DNA from: Hyalella azteca
Taxonomy: Eukaryota; Arthropoda; Malacostraca; Amphipoda; Hyalellidae
Assembly (NCBI RefSeq): GCF_000764305.2
Contig: NW_025944732.1
Coordinates: 41,193-105,192 of the forward strand
DNA: 64,000 bases
Reading direction: 5' to 3'
Below, piece after piece: positions 36,501 to 49,300 of this stretch. The notes beneath the pieces were generated by a model. That model was not told the origin of the DNA. It saw nothing but the letters and a program-made list of their open reading frames with translations, and ran no database searches. Made by a program: the position numbers and the translations under genes. Each line of letters opens with the position of its first letter. Positions within the stretch are counted from its first letter, which is position 1.

Positions 36501-39500
36501 TACATGGCGCGAATATGTCATTTCAAATTAATTTGTAATGAAGTCAGCTTAATGCTGTTCGTCGCGTCAGCTAGACTAAAATGTAGTCTATTTATAATAA
36601 TTACTCCATGGGAAATGTTGACAGTGAATTCCCTTGGCATAAATGAGGTAAATTTGTTAGCAATCACTAGTTATCCAAATTAAGGTCTGAAATCCAGTCC
36701 AGCAACTTTTTACCAGAAGAGCATTTTAAATATACGTATAGAACATGTAAGGCAAGTACTGATTTGAATGAATGTTTCATATTAATTTATTGTGTGTAAC
36801 TTAAATGAATATACGTATACACTTTCTTTCCTGGTCGGATGGAACCCTTTTTTTGAGAAAGCTTGTATTAAATTTTGCTTTTGCCAGCAATCTTCTACGG
36901 AAACAGTACTAAAGAAAATTAAGAAGAGGTCTTGTTAAGCATGAGAACTGATAATTAATTTACAGGAGAAACGACGAAGAATCCGAAGCCTTAAATTGCA
37001 CACGTATTAGTGCTATTTTCCTGCAGCGCAGTTAACTAGGATAGCAATAAAAATATAGATATAATACAACAGATATTTTTGTTTTGAGTGATTACGGTTT
37101 CCAGAAAAAGACTATTAATTATGCAAGTTCCCAAAATATTAAATTATTGCTTTTACTGACTGATATTTGTTTGCTTTGAAATGTTTTGATGCATAGTAAG
37201 TATATTATTCGGTCTCAGACAAAATTAATCGATTTCCAACCAACGCAGCGTTCATCCATAAGCTCGTATGATAGATTTTGTGCTGTTAAAATACTGATGG
37301 CAAAGATTTTTCAATCAACTATTAATGAAGTGACAAATTTAATTTAAATATAATGTAATTAATTATGTAATTAACTATCTGTGAATTATGTCTTTAAATA
37401 CAAGCGTATTTATGCCTTAGCTGCTGATTAGACGAAGTTTTTTTGTGATTGGATACATCATACATCATTTTTCAGTTGAATTGTTTTCTAGATTTATAAC
37501 AATCCAGTCACTCCTTGAAGTTTGTGGTAATTCATGCCCGGAAATTTTTGAATCAGGCTTCAATGATGTGAATGACATAAGCATATCCCTGAGAGATATC
37601 GTCATTTTAAATTATTTCCAAAACTTTAAATTAGAGGTTTTGGAAGAAGTTTTCAATATTTATAAAAATGAAATTATTTGTTTTTGTAATCACAAATGAA
37701 ATTATTTGTTTTTGTAATCCCTCAGTAAACATTGTTAACATTTAATATAATTTCACTGAGGAGAAGTAGATATTTTTTATGTCACGTTTATGTCGGGTTT
37801 ATGTAATTTAACTAATCTTGTCAGGAGTCTGAGAGGATTAGTTAAGTGCAATTCAAGAAAGATTTTTTTGTTTTGAGTTTTACTGCCGGTGAAATGTTTG
37901 TAAATAAAACAAGTGTTGGCAAAATATGCCTCATGGGACCTGAATGCCCGACGTCATTTCCTTATGTCAGATATTATGCGAACCTGCTCCATCTTTTATC
38001 TTAAATTGAATTATTCCTTTTGTTTGAAACTTTTGATACGTCTTAATTGAATATACCATGTGTTAACATTTTAGAGCAGAATTTTAGAATGAAGGTAGGC
38101 ACTGCACGTGCAGGTATCGATACGCGTAAATTGACTAATAATGTATGTTTCATCAAATTAAGTATCGCTGAAAAAATCTAAGTTTTTGACTGATGTATTA
38201 AATGAGAGAGTTTGTTTAAACCATCTCTTGCTCTCAAAATTATTTGAAAAATTTCTTCTGCAATAAAATGTCTTCAACAAAAAGGAAAAACGAGAAAACA
38301 AAATACTTTTGCATGACTTTAGAGAAATAAATGGATATTTTTAGAGATTGAAAACACTTAAAACAAGTAACCAGATCGTCACACTTTTTGCACAAGATCC
38401 CATTGACTGTTAATGCAGCTCATTTACCCTGTAAACATCATCAGCACCGTTAAATTAACTTTGGTGCAATCATTTCCATCTCTTTTTACCGCCTTAGATT
38501 ACCACGCTTTAAATTCATCAATAATAAGTTTGTGAAATCCAAATCTCGGAATAAATTAATTCATTATCAATTAATCTGATCGCCTTAAAAGAAGCATTGA
38601 AGTTGTCGGATGCCATGAAGGTGAAATTTTCACTTAGGGGTTAGCCTGTGAAATCACGTCTCTGACGGTAACCAATAATGCATAGCAATAAAAATTAGAA
38701 GAACTTCTCCTAGGCAACGTTATCAAATGATATTAGGAAAAGTCATAAAAATATGCGAGATTCCTTCATTGGAACTTTATTTCTGTGCTAACGATGCTAG
38801 TTAGCGCTGCTTTGATAACAACCTGATATTGGTCACGCCACGACTGCTGTACGGATCTTCCTGCTTGTCGTGATGAAATTGCAGTGCTGATCTAAAGGAA
38901 AATATATGCGTTAATAAGTTACCTGCAGAAGAAGGCATTAATTTTATTCAAATGAAAAAAACACAACAAAATGTAATAATAAAATAGAAATTCCTCTCCC
39001 CACCCTCAAAAAAAAAAACTTGAAACCTATGGATGAACGGAAATATTGATTAAAAGATTAACCATTAACAATGAATATAACGTTGTTGTGCAGTAAAACG
39101 AATTAAAACTGAAAACAACATGCAACAAAAAAATATGACCACATCAAATAAATCTAACATTAGTAATAATCATACAGGAGATACCATATATATAAACAAT
39201 AACGTAATATTAAAAACAATGACTGTGTCTTATATACCTCAACAATACCTCAACAATTCGCTCCGAAAACTATCATGCAACAATTTTCTTACCGAAAATC
39301 CCGAAAACTTTCACCAATTCAAAACGGTAGCCATTCTTTCGATGTCCAAGTTAACAAGGGTAAACAAGCGGATTTGTTCATTGTTATTATGTTGTTTTGT
39401 GTAACAATTTTAAAATATTGTTGCGAAAATTTGCTCTACGCTGCGGATTTCTAAAGTTTTATTCGAATAACATGCTCACACAATACGCGTGAATCAAGTT

Positions 39501-40155
39501 GATGCAAAAGAGTAGTAAACAAAATTAAACGATAAAAATATAAAAACACATGAAAATTCAAAGCAATGCCATCAAAAGGTGCTCAACAATAATTTTTTAA
39601 TGAAAAATATTATTTACCGAATCAGATAACGGCAACAATGCTCAGGATATTTTTTCTTAAATGTATTAGGCATTTATGTTGTTTCCCTATCTCTTCTCAT
39701 TCTTTAAGGTTCATGAAGTGTGTTTTTACTCCACAAAAACCATAAATTTCTGTTCATTATTATTTACATGAAATGATATGATAATTCATATAAGTAAAAT
39801 ACACTGGTCTTAAAATTTCCACTCGCTGCCTACCGTAATTAGCAGATTCCAATTCCGTTAAAAATTTGTCCATAAATCACTAAAACATTTGTTAAAATGA
39901 AGTGAATAAAAAAAATAATTTAGCGTAACGTGTTATCTCAAGTGTTTTACAGAAAACTCAACGAGTTTGAATATACGCGCATAACTAAGGAATCATATTT
40001 TCAAGAATATTCTCAGTGCGTAGTGACTTCGATTACGTGTGAAAAATGCGTGCCAGTTGTACTATATACCAGAAAAAATATGGAATGCATATTGAAAGAG
40101 CAATTGACAGTTAACTTTGGAAATACTTTTAACTTGCAATGAAACAAAAGCGAAG
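33545..40155. other. Gene-free stretch upstream of the Sidestep-like gene
   Basis: AT-rich. A GC-richer patch at about 36350-36480 shows no open frame and might be a conserved non-coding or promoter element, but the sequence gives no proof. The promoter and 5' UTR of the downstream gene may lie in the last few kilobases; no TATA box or initiator is distinguishable from the AT-rich background. Confidence 0.4.
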
Positions 40156-40339
40156 ATGAAGTGTTGTCTTTCAAGTAAGTTAGAACACACAAAAGAGAAC
40201 AGGAGGGTAGCTAAGACCGCGTCACTAAATGGCAAAAAGAACGCGGTGTTTGAACGCAAGGTTATTGGGGGGTCCGGCAACTTCACAACATCTATGGCGT
40301 TCTTTATCCTTGCTGTGAGCTGCTGTTCTTCCGTCAGAG
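40156..40339 (+). CDS. side-like: Sidestep-like gene: signal-peptide exon
   Basis: From ATG 40294 the exon reads MAFFILAVSCCSSVR plus one base, a short hydrophobic signal sequence ending in small residues. It stops at a good 5' splice site (AGAG/GTGAGA at 40340). Its phase-1 end joins exactly to the phase-1 start of the first Ig1 exon, so the mature protein would begin near GEMLFVEQ. The same frame is open upstream with another ATG at 40156, which would add 46 hydrophilic, basic residues before the hydrophobic segment. I prefer 40294 because it places the signal peptide at the N-terminus, so the bases before it are then 5' UTR. The next exon lies 13.2 kb away, and long first introns are common in genes of this type. 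Linkage rests on phase and signal-peptide logic, not on homology, so it is less certain than the Ig exons. Confidence 0.6.
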
Positions 40340-43300
40340 GTGAGAATCATGTTACACGAATTTTTAAGCTATTAATCATAAACCATTCAAGTAACTTGAA
40401 GCAAAAATCTAAGTTCAGTCATTTAATTTTTGTATTATGTTGACAATTTTGCGATGAATAGCCACGAGAGGGAAAATAATTGTGTTGATTATAAGTATAT
40501 TAATCATACGAGCGCTAGAATTAACTATTTTTGTATAATTTTCCAGTTTTTTCTCGGAATTAAAATGAAAATGCGAAACTAACGATTGTATATGCGATGA
40601 TGCACACATAAGCCTTTAAAACAAGTTCGAATGCTTTAGGGAGTACTGATCTTTTTCTAAAATAAAGCCTCAATTTAAAAAAATATATTTGGTGTGAGGT
40701 ATTTATCGAAACAATGTCTTTAATATGCACCGTAACAAACTTTCAGACATCCCTGAAAACATGTGAGAGACTTAAACTTTTTTAGAGATGGTGAAATTTT
40801 TGTCGCCGGAGACAGCTAAATGTGTAATAGAGAAGTTTTCACAAGAAGAAAAATCTTTGTTACGTGCGAGTCGTCGCACACCAGTAAAGTTTCTGGCTAA
40901 AAACTGTCGTGCTCACAAACATATATAAATTTTTGGTTATCGGTAAAAACAATTCAATTTTAATATCTAATATAGTATTACATCGTTAACATTTAATTTA
41001 TCACTATAGATCGTATTTCGTTTGTATAATTTTATTTAAATTAAACTATAGGAAAGCATAAAAATACTCATTGTTAACAGCTATTTCCAAACACAGTAAT
41101 GCGGGAAGTCTAACCGAACTCTTTCAAATATGTTTAATATGGTTTTAAACGTCTGGCATTGCATCATTGACTTGTTATTTTAATAGTGTATTACTATCTA
41201 CTGGAAACTTGCTGAACTCTGCTCACTATTATGTTCACAATTCTCACCCTCTCTTGAAGCTCTAAGTTCCCCCAGTCGGCAGTTAGTTTGCTTATTTAAC
41301 CCTGCTCCCGACTGCGGCGAATATAGTTTTAAATATGTATTAGCTATTTCTGTCTATCTCTAGCGTACTACCATATAACTGGCTCTTGCTGAACTCTGCT
41401 AACTATTATGTTCACAGTTCTCCCTCTCTCTTGCAGCTCTAAGTTCCCTAGTTAGTTCGTTCTTTTAAACCAAGTCACAAAGTCTTCTTCTGTACTACCC
41501 GCAGCAGCCATCGACATGTATTTTTACTGTACCCCTAAAACGGGGCTAAACAGGTCTGTGTCATGAATGGATATGGCGCTCGCGTGACTCCAAAGAATTG
41601 AACGCACTGCGCCACTACACAAAAGTAAAAATTTTAGTTTTCGTTGACCTGCCTTTTGCTGCTCCCAAATGATCAAACGTTTGAGGCATTCGGTGTCTTG
41701 CAATTACTTCATAGCTAAGTGATATTTGAAAAAAGATTCCTAATTTAAAGAGAATATAAATAACGCCTGAGGGTTTATGGGTAAACTGATATTATGTAAA
41801 GCAGAAAGTTAGGCCAAATATTTTCATATATATCAATAAATGCTATGATGTTCTCAATACCTACATACTTGTGTTCGATAGTATTTCTCACCGTCGAGAA
41901 GTCATTTAGAGATTGGTTTTTAGACTGAGATTGGTCGACCGTCGCAGCGTAACGTAAGTTCGTAGCACCACCGTCCAACGGTACCCAGTTACCATTCTCA
42001 GGAAATGCAAATCGATAAATTGCAGCTCCTATCGGGCAGTCCCTGTCCCGAGCGCTGACACGGGACTCGGCAGCCATGAAATTTATGGCCCGTAATATCA
42101 GCAATGCGGCCATTTGTGAAGCATAATTGGCAAGAAAGAGATACTTGTTCTTCATCGCTGCATGTTAAATCCCGTGGATATGCTGGCTATTCTTGGAGTG
42201 CAAATATAATCTCTTCCGTCTTAATTGTCCACGCTTGACAGGCAATCGCTCTTCGTTCTGATGTTCTGTCATGCTAGCCAATGTTCCGAGCATCATATAT
42301 GCATAAATTGTAGAAAGCTGAATTTATATTAAATACTCAAGCACGAGGAAATTAATTACTATAGCTGCATTGGGAACAAAAATGGTCAACTTAATTCGTT
42401 CATAATTGATCACTCATAAACGTCATATATTTTTCTCAATATAGATATTTTTTTATTGGTCTCAGCCAATTTTACAACACTTCTCTTTAACTTCACTTCT
42501 TGTTTGTTTGTTTGTTTGTCTGTCTGCTACAAATCTTATAATCGATATTTAACACACTTATGCATGTTCAATCGATCTGAAATTTGGCACACTTGCGCAA
42601 AGTTGGAGACAATACATGAATCAATTGGAAGAATAAATAATTTTGTAAATTTAAAATTTTTATATATAAAAAATGAAAAATTAATTTTTTAATATTTGAA
42701 AATAAAATTGCAAATTCATTGTACCTACTTGTGTAACATCGGAGGCGCTGGATTCTTTAGAAGTGTTGTCTTTAAAAAGAAATATTTAAACGCATATTAT
42801 CGCATTTTATATTCATGTGACCTCTAAACTGTGTTCATGACCAGATAACACAATCTGTATTGGCCGAGAAGTGAACATATTTTAAAGACTATACATTTAT
42901 TGCGAATGATTAATATATAATCCTGTGTCTTATGAATTTAACTATAATTGAAAGGTATTTAGATACAAGTTACGTAATATGCAGTAAGATCGCTTGATTG
43001 CGGAAATCAGAAATTTAAAAGCCAAAAAATTTCATTTATATAACATTTGAGAGCCCACAGTTGCCACTTTTCATTGCAAGCGTTGCGGAGTTCAGCTATA
43101 TTGTCCGTTCGAAAATACTAGAATTTACAGACCTGGATTTCGAAACATTTATAATGCAGGCATGATTAATTGTTAGGCCATCTAATTTACATCGGATTAA
43201 TAACTTTAACAATGCTTACAATTCCGTACAGAACATATCCTAGAAATTTAGGTAGAATGTATTACTATAATAGTAATACATTCTACAACATTTTCTATCA

Positions 43301-46300
43301 AAATATCATAGACCAGACTCTATTTAAGAAAATGCTATTTGCAAGAACCTACTACCTACCCGTTAATTTTGAGATAGAGTTAACTAGTCTTGATGCACCA
43401 ACCGTGTTATTTTCTACTAGTGAATCAAGCTTGGTCTGAGATGCCTGCTGAATAATTCAAGCCTATCGAATGCGCAAGGCAAAGTTTTGAAGTAGAAAGG
43501 CATTACTCTTGCCTACGTTAATCCCAAAAAGTTTGCCCTTCTTTTAACAAGTCAGCCTTCTATTTAGTGCACACATTTCTCGTGCAAAATTTGAAATGAA
43601 AAAAAAATTTAATTATGCATTTATTTCTCAGAGTTAACATCACTGGAAGTTTTTGGTCAATTTGAACGTAAATGCTTCACCTTAAGCAACTGACTTGGAA
43701 AGTAAAAATTCCTAAGCCCTTGTAGGGGACGATTTCAGATCCTACGAAATTAATGATCGAATAAGCGATAAGATTTGAAAATATGTTGAAAGGAAATTTT
43801 TCCGTTAATTGCGCACAATGAAAAAGGAGTCGTGATTAGCCTATAATTATCTTTTTTCATATCTGTGGATCATTTAATGTATTAATTAGGTATTAATACA
43901 AACATTTGAAATCTAAGCGACAAATAATCATTGTACGTCGCAGGACATCCACACTAGTTTCGACGGTGTTTCAATAGACCCGTTATTTACTAAATAAAGA
44001 ATTCATGAAAAATATCTCGAAAAAAGCCACCAGTTAGCATGTTTCCAATTAAGAAGTGACCTGCCAGAACTACTAGTCTTTCCTTTTAGAGTGCCGTCGT
44101 GGAGATTTTGTTGAATTATCTAGTAAAAAATGTACAAGGCAATCATATTGGATGGTGTATGGCCGTGCTACAATAGCCCTAGTCTCTCATTCTGTCTCAT
44201 GCACGTGATCCAGATTGTTGTGGGGTGAAATTGCCCAGCAATCTTAGTGCCATCATCGAGCAATGATTGTCATCACGCGATATTTCAAATTCTGAAGCAA
44301 TCCCACAGGAAAATTCATTTACCGAAATTAAAATCTGGCATTATTACATTCAGAACAGAGCTAGTTGTGATTAATGGATGTATTTTTATGATAAAAAATA
44401 GTTTAAAAATTTTTAGTATATTTTTTTTGATCGCATTGTGCTCATTATAAAAGTTATTCTATGCTATTTTATTTTACTATTGATTCATCAATCCATATAC
44501 TAATCTATGAAGTTCACTCTGTTTGTTTTGATGGCTTATACCAGTGGCGCAAGTAAAAAATCATTTTAATTCATAAATTATATAATAAACACTTATCTGG
44601 GCCGAATTCTTCGGCTGAATTATTACTTCAACATTTTTAATTAGTGCGTAGGTACGTCTAAATAAGCACACGAATTTATCCGCAAGATCTGAACACCGAA
44701 GACAGCGTTGCAAATTAAAAACAATTTATTAGCGTTTTTTTTATTTAAGGCCTCTAAGCCCCAGAATGAATTCACTGGGCGAATATTTTTCCCTTTACAA
44801 ACACAGAGAAATGTCTCCCTTGATTTAGTAGAAGCGTCATGAGATCTTTAACTAAATTGCCCATAAATTCCTTGTTTTCTTTAGGAGGCTTGAGCATCCC
44901 TGAATGGGGTTGGTGAATGATGCACATGCAGGCGAGAAAACCTTTGTTTTCTGCTTGCACCATTTCTATTATGCAAATTTTAAACTGAAGTCTCTAAATC
45001 TCTCTAAATTACTTACTATTGTCAGTATGTTATGCATAAAAGCGCGATTTGTTGTTAATGTACAACCGTATCACCAATGTGATATTCGACGCTAAGTGGA
45101 GATTTATTGAAAAATGATTATATAAGGCGAGAAATTTTTGTTTTCATTTTTCTTTTTATATGACTTTAGTTTCAAAATTCTAATAACAACGACACTTCCA
45201 GATAAAAACTGTTATTTTAGAAACATTTCTGTATCTTAACTTTGAAATGTCAGAAGTGTCTCGCATACTTTCAAAAATCCCCGAATTGCCAAAAAAATTC
45301 TTTTAAATTTTTATTCACGTTGCACGGCTGAATGACTTTATTGAAAACGGGAGCGCAATAATGCATAGGTGGCCAGAGCTGCCTTGGCCCCTGTACAAGT
45401 GGCGCCAACGCAGCAATGTATCACTGGTGCAATATTGGCCCACCGCAGACTACAGGCGTAGCTTCTAGGTCATTTTCTGGGACCCTATACATGGAATGAC
45501 CCATACTATAATAGTTATATTATTTACTTATATCCAGAAAAAATACAATTGTCTGTAGAATAAAATATATTCTGGGAAGGACTGAAATACTGACTCACCC
45601 ATATGTTGAGAAAATGTTGTGGATGAATACTTTTTCGTGGTTACTTATTATACAGAATTGATACTTTGCAAATAAGTGTAAATAAAGTACTTAAAACATG
45701 TATTGAAAAAATACAAATTTATAACTCCAAAACTAAATTAATAAGCGAGTATTTTCATTTTATCCTAAATGTTGATTGAAGAAGCAAACTATGACCAATT
45801 TGTTCCGTATCACCCGGAAGTTAGTCAGCGATTGAGGGCCATTGTGTCGTGACCGCGACGAGATGGATTGCCAATTCCATCAAGCTGAGCGAAAGTAATC
45901 CAGAGGGACAAAACTTGATATTTGATGTCATCCCTCTGGAATATGGAGGCTTCGTCGTGCCCTCGTTAGCTTGAATGCCAGCAAGAACGAGATCTTCGCG
46001 CCTTGTCACTATTTAATTTTTCTCTTTCCTGTTACTATTTTTTTCTATTATTGATGGTTATTACACCTTGATTATTCTATTCGTTATTATTATTTAATTT
46101 TCCTCTTTTTAATTTTCTATATTTATTTTTCCTCTTGTTGATGACTATCACATCTTCATTTTTCTCTTCTTTGTTACTATATTATTTTTCTTCATTTTTT
46201 TTCTCATGCCTTGTTAATATTTAATTTTTCTCTTATAAAATGACGCAGATCAGGCCTCGACACTCGTGGTCTGATCGATTGTCAAACTGTTTTGCTCGTA

Positions 46301-49300
46301 CTCGACTTGCTGCCTTCAGCCATGTTTTTAACAATTTTTTTACTTATTATTCTATATATTTATTCTATTTGATGGTTTTTGTATCCTCTTTTTTATTTTA
46401 GTATTAGTGTCAAAGCTCAGGATCAATTCTGCGCTCAGGATTATCAATTTATTTCTTCTTCTCGGTAAGAGGTTTTCCGGCTGTTCTAATTATTTCAGCA
46501 ATTTTCAAACAAGATTTTTTCACTTACAATTAGTTGTGTTCAATTCTATTGTTCTCCTCTGTTCTGGACCTCATCGTTTTTATCGTCGCTTCCCTGGGGT
46601 CATCGCATGTTATGCTCAATTAACTCTCGTGCATGAGAGTAAAAGGAACATTTAATCCTATAGAGTAAATAAATAAATAACATTCAATCTTAATAAGTAA
46701 GTAAATAAACATAAAACTGAGTTAAAAATAAAATGGAGAAGTGAAAATGGCGGAGAAGATTAAAAAAAATATAACTCAGTACTCACTGCAGTAAGTGACA
46801 GAGAGCGCATTTTCCCGTCGACGAAAACTTGAGGTCACGGACGGACGGTTAGACAGACAGACAGACAGACGGACATGGCGAGCACAATAGTGAATTTTTT
46901 CCCATAAATGAGAAAATGCACTAAAAACATAATTTGGTAATTAAAGTTAGATTTTAGAAATCAGTCAGCAATTTTTATAATGCATGTTGCGGCAGACTCG
47001 CTGATTTAATTCTAGCTTCTGAAATGAAGAATCGTCTTTCAAAAGGACTATCGATTTGTAATGTGTATTGAAACAAGTGACAATGTTAAGTTAGGCGTTG
47101 AATTAAATTCTCTAGGTTTTATAAAACTAAAATAAACTCGCAAGCTCCAGCAATATTAGGCAGCCAAAATTGTTTTACATATTTCTGCATATGTTTATCA
47201 CATGATGTAAACTCATCTAAAGTTATTCCGAAAAGTTTTCAGAATATGAAAATTAATCAGATCAGATGTATAAATTTTTTTTAATGTACCAACGTTTCTC
47301 GATATGTGTAGCAAATATTATTTGCAAAGCTATAACATATTTCGTGGACGAAGTTTCAGTTATATTGATTAAATATACGTGAAATTTTATATTAATTCAG
47401 TCTTAAAGATAGGAAAAATAAATGTTGTATACAATTTTCTAATGTATAACAATGTATACCAAATATTAAATACCAATGATTTTTACTCAAAATTAAGTAT
47501 TACAACATTTGGCGCTTATAGTCGTGAGTTAAATCGCCATCAGCTTAGTACTGATAAAATATTTATAATTTTTTAATGGGCATCTGGGTTAGTAGTAGCT
47601 TTTAGTAAAGTTATGTGATGCAGCTAATTATGTGAATGATAAAATATTTTCTAATATAATACTAAGCATATAACCATTATAATTATAAGATTTTCTATTA
47701 TTTATACTCAAAATTGCCATGGCATAATTATTGTAACTGAATAGATAGATTAATCACCCCGCTTTTGAATCACACTCATCAACAGTAAATTTCAGGAAAT
47801 AATAAAATTTTATACGCAAATATATTTGCTGTTCTAAACGAGGGCGTAAAATTTTCATTCTCCGACCCAAAGACCTACAAGTTGGCAAAAATATGCTCTA
47901 TTGTTTTAAGGAAGCTGCTCTTAATTAGAAATTAAGGGTATATAGGGAAAATCATTTAAAAACCATTAGGATTTTGAGAAAAAATATAAGGACATAATTA
48001 AATTTTTTTGTCAAGTGCGTGAGTGGCGAGCTCATGCGTGCTGTTAGAACTACGTACTGCAGAAAACTTTATTACTTTAAATGAGGTATTACCTGCTCGC
48101 TTTTAAACTTTAAAAAGAAAATTTCGCTTCCTCATTCATTATGTTTTTTATACTTCTATCGTCAATACAGTTATTGCATACAGTTTCTTATGTTTCAGTA
48201 TTCACGTCTAGCATGAAATTATAAAATTCACAGTCGGAATATTTAAATTTAAATCAAAATAAAAATTATCAAACTTAAAAAAAAATCTTTCACTGACTTA
48301 TCGTTTTAATTGTTGCGTTTTTTTTGTACGCTACCACTTTCATTTTACAGATTTTTAGTGTCTTAATGTTTTTTTTTGCGCTAACAATCCCAGATTAGAT
48401 CTTATTTCCTAATTATGACCATATTCAACCAGCAATTATTCGTGAAATGTAACTTTTCTACCCATAACGTTATTGTGAAGGCAGCAGAAAATTTGCATTT
48501 TTGTTTTCCATATTATTGTTGGTTATGAAAAATAAACAAATACTCCCAGTTTCTCCGCTTAGGCGATAATTTTTTTACTCATTCAAAAATAGACGGCATT
48601 AATAATGAAAAATCGTTACTTCAATAAGAAAAACTAATTAACGAACATTTTCTTATATAATTAAATGATTTTCTGCAAATTGGTATTTATAACTTTCACG
48701 AGTAAGCAACGAAACCTGTATACATTTTTAAGCGAACTTTTAATAAATGAGGAACATGATTCTTTGAACTGGAACTTCAGTAAATTGAAGTTTATCGACT
48801 CTTCACTCTTCAGTTTACCCGAAAGTATTAATTATTGAGCAATCAACAGCTGCTGTAATCTATCCATAGTATATAAGAATGCATGTATAAGTATGAATTA
48901 TTATAGCCATTCAATGAAGATAAGCGATCATTTAGTATCCATTAATTTTACTCATAGCGCTCATTTTTTCGCTTAAAGATTTGCAGCAAAATTTCTCCAG
49001 TTACATCGGTACAATTGATCAAAAAAATTTGTTCATAACTAAGTTCATAATAGTGTGCTTGACGCTCACTATGATCACCTATGCAAAACTAATCATCCAG
49101 CGCACAACTTTAATCGCACATAACAAAACGGCAACGCGGCTCTTTGCCTGCCTGGCGAACTTTAATTCTTGACAATTGTATTGAGTTGTGACCGCTCTAA
49201 TTGGAAGGTCGAATCTGATTCAGACGATTGGAGTGGCAGAATCATGATTAAACTTGACGACCATTGAATAAATAATCAAGCAATTACTGTGCAATATCCT

